A stretch of 64,000 nt of DNA, from assembly GCF_902506555.1 (NCBI RefSeq), contig NZ_LR732707.1, forward strand, positions 2,441,290 to 2,505,289. The letters run 5' to 3'. The notes under the pieces were generated by a model. It saw nothing but the letters and a program-made list of their open reading frames with translations, made no database searches and had not been told where the DNA came from. This document shows, piece by piece, positions 1 to 8,558 of this stretch. The translations under genes were made by a program, and so were the position numbers. How positions within the stretch are numbered: position 1 is the first letter of the stretch; the number at the start of each line of letters is the position of its first letter. This DNA comes from Sphingorhabdus sp. 109 (GTDB taxonomy: Bacteria > Pseudomonadota > Alphaproteobacteria > Sphingomonadales > Sphingomonadaceae).

Positions 1-1491
1 TTCCGGATTGCCAAGCCGCTGGTTGCCGATACGGAAGGAATGATCATCCATCGGCCCCGAGGGCGGCACTCCGACTGACCAGAGACCGATGCGGCCCGGC
101 CAGTCCTGAACCGTGGTTGCGGTGCCACCGGAAACCACCCGGATGCTGCGCGGATTATAGACGATCGTATCCAGCAATCTCGTCGCAACCTGTCCGGACA
201 TGAAACGATCATCGCGGACGACGGCGCGCAGCCAGCGAAGGTTGGACTCAAGACCGTCCACCCGGCTTTCGTCGAGCGCGGCCTGCATTGCGGCAATGGC
301 TTCCTCTCTTGTATCGGCGTGAACAATAAGTTTTGCGATCATCGGATCATACCAGGCGCTGATCGCGCTGCCGGCCGTACACCATGTTTCGGCACGAAGA
401 GATTCAGGAAAATCGATGGCGGTGATGGTGCCGCTGGTCGGCCGATAATCCAGTGCAGGATCTTCGGCATATAGACGGACTTGTATAGAATGGCCCGTTG
501 CCACCGGTGGCTCGCGATCCAGAAATGAAAAGTCTCCTGCCGCCCCGCGGATCATCCACTCGACAAGATCAATGCCCATCACCTCTTCGGTGACGCCGTG
601 TTCGACCTGTAGCCGAGTATTCATTTCCAGGAAGAAGAATTCCTGGCGATCGGCATCAAAGAGGAACTCGACCGTACCGGCGGAGAGATAGCGCGCGGCC
701 GCACCTAGGCGCACCGCTGCGGCGATGAGTTCGCGGCGCACCTCATCGTCAAGATCCGGTGCCGGCGACTCTTCGACAACCTTCTGGTTCCGCCTTTGCA
801 ACGAACAGTCCCGTTCGCCGAGCGGCATCACCCGCCCGGTGCCGTCGCCAAATATCTGCACCTCAATATGCCGGGCGCGGGCGATATAGCGCTCCAGAAA
901 CACGCCGGCGTCGCCGAAATTGCCGGCACCCAGACGAGCGACGCTGTCCCAGTTCTTGCGTACGGCCGACTCATCCTCGCAAATCTGCATGCCGATGCCG
1001 CCGCCGCCCGCCGTGGCTTTCAGAATGACCGGATAGCCAATTTCGTTGGCTGCGCGTGCGGCGTCATCCTCGTTGTCGAGAAGCCCGGTGCCGGGCGCAA
1101 GCGGCAAGCCATGCTCTTCCGCCAGCGCACGGGCGCTGTGCTTCAGACCGAAGGTTCGCATATCGTCCGGCGTGGGGCCGATAAAGACAATATCGGCAGC
1201 GGCACATGCTTCTGCAAATTCGGCATTCTCGGCCAAGAAGCCGTAGCCGGGATGAATGAAGCGCGCGCCGGTTTCCCGCGCGGCCTCGATGATCGCGGCA
1301 ATATCGAGATAGCTCTCGGTGGCCGGCGCTGGCCCTATGCATATAGCCATATCCGCCTGCGATACATGCAGGGAGTCGGCATCGGCGTCGGAATAGACCG
1401 CAACCGATCGCAAGCCCATGCGACGTATCGTTCGAATAATTCTGGTAGCAATTGCTCCGCGGTTGGCAATAAGAACCGTATCAACGCTCAT
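1..1491 (-). CDS. Urea/guanidine carboxylase, N-terminal part (runs off window)
   Basis: This biotin-dependent carboxylase would carboxylate urea or guanidine with ATP and bicarbonate in the cytoplasm. The first ~450 of 497 visible residues form a biotin-carboxylase unit: an N-terminal ANRGAIATR motif, a glycine-rich ATP-grasp loop (AGGGGIGM, residues 161-168) and the EMNTRLQVEH segment near residue 290. The frame then enters the AHS2/KipA-like domain (motif VGVPPSGPMD), which marks urea/guanidine carboxylases rather than acetyl- or propionyl-CoA carboxylases. The C-terminal part and biotinyl domain lie beyond base 1. The start overlaps the upstream DUF1989 gene by ATGA, implying translational coupling. 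Neighbouring DUF1989 subunits are known from guanidine operons as carboxyguanidine deiminase subunits, so guanidine is at least as likely a substrate as urea. The residue that separates the two enzymes lies in the missing part. Confidence 0.9.
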   Translation of the reverse strand, partial: MSVDTVLIANRGAIATRIIRTIRRMGLRSVAVYSDADADSLHVSQADMAICIGPAPATESYLDIAAIIEAARETGARFIHPGYGFLAENAEFAEACAAADIVFIGPTPDDMRTFGLKHSARALAEEHGLPLAPGTGLLDNEDDAARAANEIGYPVILKATAGGGGIGMQICEDESAVRKNWDSVARLGAGNFGDAGVFLERYIARARHIEVQIFGDGTGRVMPLGERDCSLQRRNQKVVEESPAPDLDDEVRRELIAAAVRLGAAARYLSAGTVEFLFDADRQEFFFLEMNTRLQVEHGVTEEVMGIDLVEWMIRGAAGDFSFLDREPPVATGHSIQVRLYAEDPALDYRPTSGTITAIDFPESLRAETWCTAGSAISAWYDPMIAKLIVHADTREEAIAAMQAALDESRVDGLESNLRWLRAVVRDDRFMSGQVATRLLDTIVYNPRSIRVVSGGTATTVQDWPGRIGLWSVGVPPSGPMDDHSFRIGNQRLGNPE

Positions 1492-2123
1492 GCGGTAACG
1501 ATCATTCGCACCGGAGTGGGATTGAACCCGTTGCAAGGATTGTTGATCTGCGGGCAGTTCGACACAACCACGATCAGGTCCATTTCAGCGCGCAGGTCAA
1601 CGGTCAGCCCCGGGGCGGAAATACCATCGACAATGCCCAGCGTCCCGTCTTCTTCTACCGGCACGTTCATGAAAAAGTTGATATTAGAAACGATATCACG
1701 CTTGCCGCGCCCTTCGGTCAGATTGGCCTCGAGGAAATTCTCGACACAGGCATGCTGACTCTTGGTGTGATGCCCGTAACGCAGCGTGTTGGACTCGCAG
1801 GAACAGGCGCCGCCGATGGTGTCGTGATACTCCACCGACGTCGCCAGGATAGTCATCATCGGGCGCCCCTCGTTCGACCGCAGGACAGTACCAGCGCGAA
1901 GGAACAGATTGCCCTGCGCTGCGACGGTATCCTGTGCGCTATAGCGTTCGGAATCATCGGCAGCTGAATAGAGCAGAAAATCAACCGCCTGATTTCCTTC
2001 CGTGTCGACGATATGGAGGGTTTGACCGGCGGCGAGATGATGGAGCCAGGGGGCCCTGGCAGGCACGATTTCATCATGAACAACGGCACCGTCAAATTCG
2101 GGCATTTCTGGGGGAGTTGTCAT
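1488..2123 (-). CDS. Urea carboxylase-associated protein 2 (DUF1989; probable carboxyguanidine deiminase subunit)
   Basis: A 211-residue DUF1989 protein of the urea_degr_2 type. A Cys/His-rich stretch (CSCESNTLRYGHH, then HACVENF, residues ~108-130) looks like the metal site expected for this family. The C-terminal LRAEMDLIVVVSNCPQ segment is shared with the next gene, so the two are paralogues that probably form a heteromer. Family members of this pair have been shown to deiminate carboxyguanidine to allophanate, which an allophanate hydrolase then splits; no hydrolase is visible before the window edge. The gene overlaps the carboxylase start by 4 bases and follows its paralogue after 20 bases, so all are one transcript. 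Confidence 0.88.
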   Translation of the reverse strand: MTTPPEMPEFDGAVVHDEIVPARAPWLHHLAAGQTLHIVDTEGNQAVDFLLYSAADDSERYSAQDTVAAQGNLFLRAGTVLRSNEGRPMMTILATSVEYHDTIGGACSCESNTLRYGHHTKSQHACVENFLEANLTEGRGKRDIVSNINFFMNVPVEEDGTLGIVDGISAPGLTVDLRAEMDLIVVVSNCPQINNPCNGFNPTPVRMIVTA

Positions 2124-2143
2124 TTTGGAGATATTATCCCTTC

Positions 2144-2968
2144 CTAGCGACGGAAATAATCTTCGACATTCTGAAAGGCCCGCAAGCCCTCCGGCGTGGC
2201 ATTGCGAATATCGTCATCGTCCGGCGTCACCGCCCCGCGCCAAGCCGAAACACGCAGCGGGGTCACTGTCCATTTCTCGCGCGGGTCGAGAATATGGGGA
2301 CAATTGGCGATAACGACAATCACATCCATTTCGGCGCGCAGAACCAGTTCCCGTCCTGCATCAAAAGGACCGACAATTGGAGTGATGGTCCCGTCCGCCT
2401 CGATCTCCGTTCCTTTGAAAAAATTGACGCAGGGGTGAACATCGGGTCTTTGCAAACCATATTTGGCCGAGCCCAGCAAAAGACGGTCGCGGCCGTTGGG
2501 AACGGCACTGCTATTATGGCCTTCACCATATTTGGCAGTGTTCGTCGCAGCGTTGGATGTCCCGCAGAATGCATCATGCGTACCCGCATCATCCTGCAAG
2601 ATGCTCATCATAACCCGGCCCATGTCGGACAACAGCAACTTGCCGGCGCCGAGATAGGCATTCCACTGCACCTTTACCGTGTCCGCGACATTGAGCCGCT
2701 CGGTCGGCATTTCAGCGTTGAAGATCAACACCGAGGCACAGGCGTCGCCTTCAAGGTCTATGAGGCGCAGGCGCGAACCTCGTGCCAGCTTGCGGGTGGC
2801 ATAGCCGCCAGCGGCGACTGTCTCTTCCCACAGCAAATCGTCAGCGGCCACACCGGCGGGCAGATCGGCGGCGACCGGAGGCAGGACAGGCATGGCATCG
2901 ACCTTCGTACCAGCCATCGCACGTGCATGATCGCGTGCCGCCATGGGATCCGCCAATGGCTTGGTCAT
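2144..2968 (-). CDS. Urea carboxylase-associated protein 1 (DUF1989; probable carboxyguanidine deiminase subunit)
   Basis: A 274-residue DUF1989 protein of the urea_degr_1 type, longer at the N terminus than its partner. Shared family features are the DLEGDACASVLIFNA segment, the metal-site region (FCGTSNAATNTAKYGEGHN and HPCVNFF, about residues 134-185) and the LRAEMDVIVVIANCPH block. Its start overlaps the NikR-like regulator stop by ATGA, so the regulator and enzyme genes are translated as a unit. Role inferred from family and operon: the second subunit of a carboxyguanidine deiminase acting after the carboxylase. If the carboxylase uses urea instead, the role of this pair is less clear. 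Confidence 0.88.
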   Translation of the reverse strand: MTKPLADPMAARDHARAMAGTKVDAMPVLPPVAADLPAGVAADDLLWEETVAAGGYATRKLARGSRLRLIDLEGDACASVLIFNAEMPTERLNVADTVKVQWNAYLGAGKLLLSDMGRVMMSILQDDAGTHDAFCGTSNAATNTAKYGEGHNSSAVPNGRDRLLLGSAKYGLQRPDVHPCVNFFKGTEIEADGTITPIVGPFDAGRELVLRAEMDVIVVIANCPHILDPREKWTVTPLRVSAWRGAVTPDDDDIRNATPEGLRAFQNVEDYFRR

Positions 2969-3453
2969 GCCGCGGCGCTCCTGCTTTTCCCTTTCTTGTC
3001 GGTCACCTCGTCCTGTTCATGCAGCTGCGGCAGCAAGGCGGTGGTGGTGACGAGCCGCAGCTGATGTACACCACGAATGCGCCGCAAGGCATCGCACAGC
3101 CCCTCCAGCCGCACCGCTGGCCCCTGTACCAGCAACACTTCCAGAGACTGGTCGTCTTCGAGGAAGACATGTTGCGAGGAGATGACTTCTTTCAGATAAT
3201 GCAGCTGGGTGGTGGCGAGCTGTTGACGCACACCCGCGTGATCTCCGCGATAAACCAGCGTGATGGTCCCTGCGAGCATTTCTTCGGGCCGGGTCAGCGC
3301 TTCATGCTCTGCCAGCGCATGACGGATCAGCTCTGACATCAGCTGGGACCGCGACGGCAATCCGCGCTCCTCGACCATATTGTCGAGGTGAAGCAACAGG
3401 TCTGCAGGTAGGCTCATGCTGAGCCGGGCTAATTTGGTGGGTTCGGATATCAT
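2965..3453 (-). CDS. NikR/CopG-like ribbon-helix-helix regulator with degenerate nickel site
   Basis: A 162-residue NikR-fold regulator. Residues 8-50 form a ribbon-helix-helix DNA-binding domain (LARLSMSLPADLLLHLD...), followed by an ACT-like ligand-binding domain. I chose the ATG at 3453 over an upstream start because it has GAGGAG about 9 bases ahead and gives a normal NikR N terminus. Against E. coli NikR only the His87 equivalent (H95) is kept; His76, His89 and Cys95 correspond to L84, F97 and S103, so square-planar nickel binding is unlikely. It lies between the transporter and enzyme genes and overlaps the DUF1989 gene by 4 bases. It probably controls this operon in response to another ligand, perhaps the substrate. 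Confidence 0.82.
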   Translation of the reverse strand: MISEPTKLARLSMSLPADLLLHLDNMVEERGLPSRSQLMSELIRHALAEHEALTRPEEMLAGTITLVYRGDHAGVRQQLATTQLHYLKEVISSQHVFLEDDQSLEVLLVQGPAVRLEGLCDALRRIRGVHQLRLVTTTALLPQLHEQDEVTDKKGKSRSAAA

Positions 3454-3466
3454 GTCCTTGCTCCTC

Positions 3467-4285
3467 TCAATTATTATTAGTCTTGTCAACAGTAATACTG
3501 GCCATAATTTCGACACTGCAATCGCTCTTCACGCCAAGGTCGATATCTTCCGGCAGAACGTTCTTTTTCTCGATCGGAATATCGTATGCCACTGAGGCAC
3601 CATAGCGGTGCGGGGCGTGTGGATCGTGGCGCAATTTGTCCAGCGCCAACACCCTGGTCCCCAGCGTGAAAGCTTCGCGGATATCATGGGTAACCATGAT
3701 TATAGTCAGCGAATATTCCCTCCACAACCGCGTTATCAGCGCGTGCATATCCGACCGGATTCCGGGATCAAGTGCGCCAAAGGGTTCGTCAAGCAACAGA
3801 ATACGGGGTCGTTTTATGAGCGCCTGTGCGATCGCCAGCCGCTGTTGCATGCCACCTGACATCTGCGCCGGAAAAAGGTGTAGACTATCGCTCAAACCGA
3901 CCGCTGCCAGCATCTCTTCCGCTTCCGCAACCGCAGCTTTCCGTTGCGCCCCGAAGAGCCGCGCCGCAAGTGGCGCCTGCACACATTCAAGGCCGAACAA
4001 CACATTGCCGAGGACCGTCAGATGAGGAAATACCGAGTAGCGCTGGAACACGACTCCCCGGTCTGGTCCGCATTCGGAATTCAGCGGTTTACCGTCAAGC
4101 AGGATGGTCCCGGTGGTGGGCGCTTCCTGCCCAAGAACGACCCGGAGCAGGCTGCTCTTGCCGGCCCCCGAAGGCCCGATTATCGAGACAAAAGAACCTT
4201 CCTCAATCTCGAGATTGATGCGCTCCAGAACCACCTTGTCGCCATATTCGACCCACAGGTTTTGCAAACTCAGTGCGGCGCTCAA
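3467..4285 (-). CDS. NitT/TauT-type ABC transporter ATPase
   Basis: A 272-residue ABC ATPase that would power uptake across the inner membrane with the adjacent permease and binding protein. It has Walker A (GPSGAGKSS, about residues 37-45), the signature MSGGMQQR, Walker B (ILLLDEPFGALDP) and a switch histidine (VTHD). About 50 residues follow the NBD core, with no recognised domain. Its start overlaps the permease stop by ATGA. The position in a carboxylase/DUF1989 operon places it among the urea-carboxylase-region transporters, so urea or guanidine is the expected cargo. Confidence 0.9.
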   Translation of the reverse strand: MSAALSLQNLWVEYGDKVVLERINLEIEEGSFVSIIGPSGAGKSSLLRVVLGQEAPTTGTILLDGKPLNSECGPDRGVVFQRYSVFPHLTVLGNVLFGLECVQAPLAARLFGAQRKAAVAEAEEMLAAVGLSDSLHLFPAQMSGGMQQRLAIAQALIKRPRILLLDEPFGALDPGIRSDMHALITRLWREYSLTIIMVTHDIREAFTLGTRVLALDKLRHDPHAPHRYGASVAYDIPIEKKNVLPEDIDLGVKSDCSVEIMASITVDKTNNN

Positions 4286-5097
4286 TGGCTTGCTCCATGC
4301 GCCCAGGGAAAAAGACTGCGACTGGAGCGGGCGAGCAGAAAGTCAATTGCTACAGCGATCAAAGCGATCCAGGCAACATAAGGCAGAATGACATCCATTG
4401 CGAGATAGCGGCGGACGAGGAAAATCCGGTATCCGAGGCCGATATCCGACGCGATTGCCTCTGCAGAGATCAGGAACACCCAGGCCGGTCCGAGCGACAA
4501 TCGCACCGCCTGGATCAACCTTGGCATAGCCTGCGGCAGAGCGACCCGCAAAATCAGTTGCCAGGTGCTTGCCCCCAGAGTCTGGGCCTTGATGATCTGC
4601 TCCCGTGGCAAACTTCCGATATGGGCAGCAATGTCACGGATCATGAAGGGCGCGACGCCGATGACGATCAGCGCCACCTTGGCCGCCTCCCCGAGACCGA
4701 AGGCGATGAACAAAATAGGCAGCAATGCAATGGGCGGGATCACTGCTATCCCTGTCACCAGCATGCCGAATGTGGCCCGCACTGGCGGTAATATACCGAG
4801 CAATAATCCGACCAGTAGCGCCGACAGGGTCGATATACCCAGCCCTAGTCCGAGCCGCTGCAGGCTGGCGAACGTGTCGGCCCAGAAGAGAAGCCGGCCG
4901 GTGAGCTGATCGGGTTCAAACAGCAGCCCCCACATGGCCTGAACCATAGCGCCGGGTAGCGGAAGCAGCTTGTCGCTGGGATTGATCGAGTGACGCTCGG
5001 CAGCTGCCAAGAGATAGATTATTACCAGTATCAGGATCGGAATGGAGCCCAAGAGCAGATTATTGCCCCGACTAATGCGACGATTTACCCAGCGCAT
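4282..5097 (-). CDS. NitT/TauT-type ABC transporter permease
   Basis: A 271-residue inner-membrane permease with about six hydrophobic segments: one at residues 15-32, then a group from about 78 to 245. The coupling EAA-like loop reads AQTLGASTWQLILRVALPQAMP (residues ~171-192 region) and contacts the ATPase. It is coupled to the ATPase by a 4-base overlap and follows the binding-protein gene after 42 bases. Substrate is inferred from the operon (urea or guanidine); the permease sequence itself does not reveal it. Confidence 0.88.
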   Translation of the reverse strand: MRWVNRRISRGNNLLLGSIPILILVIIYLLAAAERHSINPSDKLLPLPGAMVQAMWGLLFEPDQLTGRLLFWADTFASLQRLGLGLGISTLSALLVGLLLGILPPVRATFGMLVTGIAVIPPIALLPILFIAFGLGEAAKVALIVIGVAPFMIRDIAAHIGSLPREQIIKAQTLGASTWQLILRVALPQAMPRLIQAVRLSLGPAWVFLISAEAIASDIGLGYRIFLVRRYLAMDVILPYVAWIALIAVAIDFLLARSSRSLFPWAHGASH

Positions 5098-5139
5098 ATT
5101 GCTCCTATCCCGATCTTGCCGTTTCCTTGTATCAGCAGA

Positions 5140-6225
5140 CTACAGCGCCCCATCGACGGCCATTTGCATATATGTCTCGTCGAAGCGCAAGGTAATATTG
5201 TTCGAATCCCCGAGCGTTTTGCCTCCCGGGAAAGCCATGCCCACAACATCCGCCGACTTTGCGCCTTGACCAAATAGCCCCTGCGAGAAGCTGAAGTCGC
5301 GCACCCGGGTCATTGTTTCGATCAAAGCCTCGTCCGACGTGGCCGCAACAGCAGATTGAGGATCCGCATAGAGAAAGGTGGTTGCAAGCTGATCATCGAA
5401 CATTTCGGGCGTCGTTCCCGCGAGCTCGGCCATTGCCGCCCGCGCCGCCTTGCCTTCGTCATCCTGCTTCTGCATCAATGCGGTCGTCTCGTACCAAATT
5501 CCGGAAAGCGCCTTGCCGAGATTGGGATTCGCCTTCAGCGTTGCGGTATCGACAACCAGGAGGTCGAGAATTTCGCCTGGAATATTGGCAGAACTGAACA
5601 CCATTTTTGCACCCGGCGCCTGCTTCATCGTCGACAGCTGAGGGTTCCAGGCCACCGCGGCAGTCACGTCCTGCGACAGGAAGGCGCCGGCTATGTCCGC
5701 GTCCGAAGTATTGACCGTGCTGACGTCGGTCATCGACAGGCCGACCGCATCCAGCGCGCGTGCCAGCAGATAATGTGAAACCGAAAGTTCCACGAGATTG
5801 ATTTTCTGTCCCTTGATCGCGTGAAGATCGCCGGTACCTTTCAAAAGCACGCCGTCATTGCCGTTCGAATAGTCGCCTACGATGATTGCGCTGGTGTCCT
5901 TGCCGCCTGCAGCGGGGATGGTGAGCGCGTCCATATTGGCGACGGTGACGCCGTCAAGTTGACCAGCGGTATACTGGTTCACGGATTCCACATAATCATT
6001 AACCTGAACGATATTGATCTTGATGCCGTATTTGTCTTCCCATTTCTTAACGATGCCGGCCTGTTCGGCATATGGCCAAGGCATCCAGCCGGCGTAGATA
6101 GACCAGCCGATATTGAATTCAGTGCGTGGCGCTGCCGTTTCCTCGGCCGTTGGCGAACACGATGTTATAATGAATGCACATGCCAGCATTGCCAATGCCC
6201 CCGCGCGACGTATCCCTTTGATCAT
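5140..6225 (-). CDS. Lipoprotein substrate-binding protein, urea carboxylase-region ABC transporter
   Basis: A 361-residue periplasmic binding protein and first gene of the minus-strand operon. The N terminus is a lipoprotein signal (hydrophobic residues 10-22, lipobox ITSC, Cys23), so it should be anchored on the outer face of the inner membrane. The mature part opens with NIGWSIYAGWMPWPYAE, typical of the NitT/TauT-like binding proteins in urea-carboxylase operons. AAAGGA lies about 9 bases before the ATG. The upstream region is shared with a divergent MBL-fold gene and carries a 26-bp palindrome. No guanidine riboswitch is visible in the leader. Confidence 0.9.
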   Translation of the reverse strand: MIKGIRRAGALAMLACAFIITSCSPTAEETAAPRTEFNIGWSIYAGWMPWPYAEQAGIVKKWEDKYGIKINIVQVNDYVESVNQYTAGQLDGVTVANMDALTIPAAGGKDTSAIIVGDYSNGNDGVLLKGTGDLHAIKGQKINLVELSVSHYLLARALDAVGLSMTDVSTVNTSDADIAGAFLSQDVTAAVAWNPQLSTMKQAPGAKMVFSSANIPGEILDLLVVDTATLKANPNLGKALSGIWYETTALMQKQDDEGKAARAAMAELAGTTPEMFDDQLATTFLYADPQSAVAATSDEALIETMTRVRDFSFSQGLFGQGAKSADVVGMAFPGGKTLGDSNNITLRFDETYMQMAVDGAL

Positions 6226-6437
6226 GATTCGATTTCCTTTCGCAGTTGCAGCATTGCGCTAAAACGACTCGTTGTCCATCTAAATTTATTACCATTGATA
6301 TATTTAGTAATATCCGTATGTTTCCCAGATACACATGCCGAATCAACCGGAAAACGGGAAAAAGGCTGTGCCTCGGGGGAGTATGCATCGAAAGCAGCCG
6401 GTTAACGCCGCGCTGGAACCTTGGTCAGGAGTATTCG
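6226..6437. promoter_or_regulatory. Divergent intergenic regulatory region
   Basis: This 212-base A+T-rich gap separates the transporter/carboxylase operon (minus) from the MBL-fold operon (plus). It holds the palindrome and plus-strand promoter described separately, a minus-strand ribosome site next to 6226, and a plus-strand ribosome site (CAGGAG) at about 6426. A minus-strand promoter could not be placed with confidence. The conserved core of a guanidine-I riboswitch is not recognisable on either strand. Confidence 0.6.
6287..6322 (+). promoter_or_regulatory. 26-bp palindrome TATTAC-N14-GTAATA with overlapping promoter
   Basis: Perfect 6-base arms TATTAC (6287-6292) and GTAATA (6307-6312) flank a 14-base spacer. 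Inside the spacer is a -35-like TTGATA (6295-6300), followed 16 bases later by a -10-like TATGTT (6317-6322). The palindrome thus brackets the -35 box, a typical repressor position. The same arms, spacing and embedded TTGA recur at 9697-9722. The geometry resembles NikR operators (two half-sites two turns apart), and a NikR-like gene sits in the adjacent operon, so that protein is a candidate binder (inference). Confidence 0.6.
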
Positions 6438-7499
6438 ATGCCGCAAACGTCCGCACCAGCCCTTAATCCCACCGCCTCCGGCAATGGCAATGCCGCGTTG
6501 GGGTATAATCCGCCCGGGGTCCGCAATACTGATTCAGCGGTGCCGCTACATCCCTCGGAACCAGTGGTCCATGATTATAACAGCGACGGTCCGGCACCCG
6601 GCAGACTTGCCTTTCGCTGGACCTACGGCTCCAATGTCGCTGCCAAGAACCGCGATCCGCGTGTGCAGGTCGTTCAATATAATGAGGACAGTTTTGTCCT
6701 GCGGCAAAATGTCTGTGTCCATTGGGAAGCCCCCTTCACCTATCTGCTGTTTGGCAATCAGGGCGCTTTGCTGATCGACAGCGGCGCGACTGCCAACGCA
6801 AAACATTATCCGCTGCGCGAGACAGTCGATGCGATTATCACGCGTTGGGGTCAGGCAAGAGGGCGAAGCAAGGTACCACTGACCATTGCTTTGACTTCAG
6901 GTGAAGATATCGCGCAAAATCAGGGTCTGGTGCAATTCGCCGGACGGCCCGATACGAATATTGTGCCCACGCCGCTTGATGTGATGAAGCAACATTATGG
7001 GTTCCGGAGCAGCTGGCCCTCCGGCACCGGCGCAATCGATCTTGGCGACCGCGTGATCGAGGTCATCCCGACGCCCGGAACCCATAAGGATGGCGTCGCA
7101 TTTTATGATCCCTATTGCCAGATTCTGTTCACCGGAGACTTTCTGTATCCCGGCAAGATCAATATCAGCAATGACCGCGACTTCGTGACATCGCTCGAAC
7201 GACTGAAGACTTTCGCAGCGGACCGTTCGCCAAAATGGATTCTTGGTGGCCATATCGAGATGATGTTCGTTCCCGGCAGATATTACCCCCGCTTCGCCAC
7301 CTACAAGCCTTACGAGCGGATCTTGCAACTGGCACCGGACGTGATCAATGAAGTGTTGCAATATGCACGCGAAATCCAGGGCAAGGACATGTTGCTCATT
7401 CGTCCGGATTTTGTCCTTTTCAACGGAGTCAGCCCGGACCAGCGGACACCGGTTTGGCCCGAGGGCGTGCCCCAGATCAACCCGCCCCGGCCGTTCTAG
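6438..7499 (+). CDS. MBL-fold protein with lost HxHxDH motif (probable pseudoenzyme)
   Basis: A 353-residue cytoplasmic-looking MBL-fold protein, clearly related to the next gene. I chose the ATG at 6438 because CAGGAG precedes it; an in-frame upstream start would run through the promoter. The late metal-site positions are kept: PGTH (H216), TGD (D234) and GGH (H272). The main HxHxDH motif, expected around residues 153-160, reads TSGEDIAQNQ. Without these ligands normal zinc hydrolase activity is unlikely. It may be a non-catalytic partner of the downstream paralogue, which starts 18 bases after its stop. No function can be assigned. Confidence 0.75.
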   Translation: MPQTSAPALNPTASGNGNAALGYNPPGVRNTDSAVPLHPSEPVVHDYNSDGPAPGRLAFRWTYGSNVAAKNRDPRVQVVQYNEDSFVLRQNVCVHWEAPFTYLLFGNQGALLIDSGATANAKHYPLRETVDAIITRWGQARGRSKVPLTIALTSGEDIAQNQGLVQFAGRPDTNIVPTPLDVMKQHYGFRSSWPSGTGAIDLGDRVIEVIPTPGTHKDGVAFYDPYCQILFTGDFLYPGKINISNDRDFVTSLERLKTFAADRSPKWILGGHIEMMFVPGRYYPRFATYKPYERILQLAPDVINEVLQYAREIQGKDMLLIRPDFVLFNGVSPDQRTPVWPEGVPQINPPRPF

Positions 7500-7516
7500 A
7501 ATCAGAGAGAATTTTC

Positions 7517-8524
7517 ATGGATCGTCGTACGTTCATTTCCTACAATGCCGCCGCAACAGTAGCGCTCACTGGCAATGCGCTGACTACATTCGGTAACTCG
7601 GCAGTGGCTGCCACGCGCCCGGCGCCAATCGATTTCCAAAGCAATCTACCCGCGCCGGGCGGTTTTCCCAAACGCTGGATATCCGGTTCGTCTTCCTGCA
7701 TGGACAACACCGACCCACCGGTGCAAGTCCACTGGTATAATGCGCACACTGCAATTCTGCGCCAGAACAAGGCCTACAGTTTCGAGGCACCGTTCACGCC
7801 GCTGTATTTTGGCAATGATCGGGTTTTGCTGCTTGACGAAGGCTTCACCACGCTACGCAATGACTGGGATTTGCGCGGCGTAATCGACGAGTGTATCGCG
7901 GACTGGTGTTCGCGGAACGGTCGCGACCCGGCGAGTCTGGAACTGCTGGTTGCCTTCAGTCATCTTCACTCGGACCATTATGCTGCAGTCAACCAGTTCG
8001 CCGACCGGCCGAACACCCGCTACATGGGCCTGACTCATGAAGAAATGCTCGGTTTCTGGGGCATGACCAATTATCCGGAAGAAAGCGTGACGCTCGATCT
8101 GGGCGGACGCGAGATCGAGATCTGGGGCTCGCCCGGCCACGTGGTGTCAGAATTTGCCTATTATGACAATTACACCCAGATTCTTTACACAGGCGATATG
8201 TTCTATCGCGGGCGGTGCTACATCACCTACTGGGAGCCCTGGTTTGCCAGCATGAAGCGGCTTATCGACTTTGTTGACACGCACCCCGTAACCCACGTCA
8301 TGGGTTGCCATGTCGAGATCAGCAAGGATGGTACGGACTATCCCTATGGGCTGACCCACCAGCCAGACGAAGCCCCGGTGCAGATGACGGTACAGCAACT
8401 TCGTGAGACATTCGCTTTTGCAAAAACGATCACCGAGCCCGGGATCTATTTCACCGGCACAGTTTTCCTCTGCAACCAGACGCGCAGCACGACCACCATC
8501 GATTCCAATCCTTATCGTTACTAA
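7517..8524 (+). CDS. MBL-fold metallohydrolase, exported
   Basis: A 335-residue MBL-fold hydrolase with an intact metal site: HLHSDH (residues 149-154), PGH (H208), TGD (D227) and GCH (H265). The N terminus DRRTF followed by an alanine-rich stretch to about residue 32 looks like a Tat-type export signal, so it probably folds with metal before export. Such enzymes hydrolyse lactones, thioesters or similar esters; the substrate is not evident. It is paired with the degenerate paralogue upstream and a lipoprotein 34 bases downstream, probably one transcript from the 6287-6322 promoter. GAGAG lies near -12 of the ATG. Confidence 0.8.
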   Translation: MDRRTFISYNAAATVALTGNALTTFGNSAVAATRPAPIDFQSNLPAPGGFPKRWISGSSSCMDNTDPPVQVHWYNAHTAILRQNKAYSFEAPFTPLYFGNDRVLLLDEGFTTLRNDWDLRGVIDECIADWCSRNGRDPASLELLVAFSHLHSDHYAAVNQFADRPNTRYMGLTHEEMLGFWGMTNYPEESVTLDLGGREIEIWGSPGHVVSEFAYYDNYTQILYTGDMFYRGRCYITYWEPWFASMKRLIDFVDTHPVTHVMGCHVEISKDGTDYPYGLTHQPDEAPVQMTVQQLRETFAFAKTITEPGIYFTGTVFLCNQTRSTTTIDSNPYRY

Positions 8525-8558
8525 CATGCCGTTACCGGCACTTCGTTGGAGTATTTAC

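Noticed and set aside
6226-6437. Guanidine-I (ykkC) riboswitch in the carboxylase operon leader
   Set aside because: I looked on both strands for the conserved ACGR, GGUCCGAGAG-like and CGGGAGA-like segments and did not find them; the region is A+T-rich with a palindrome instead.
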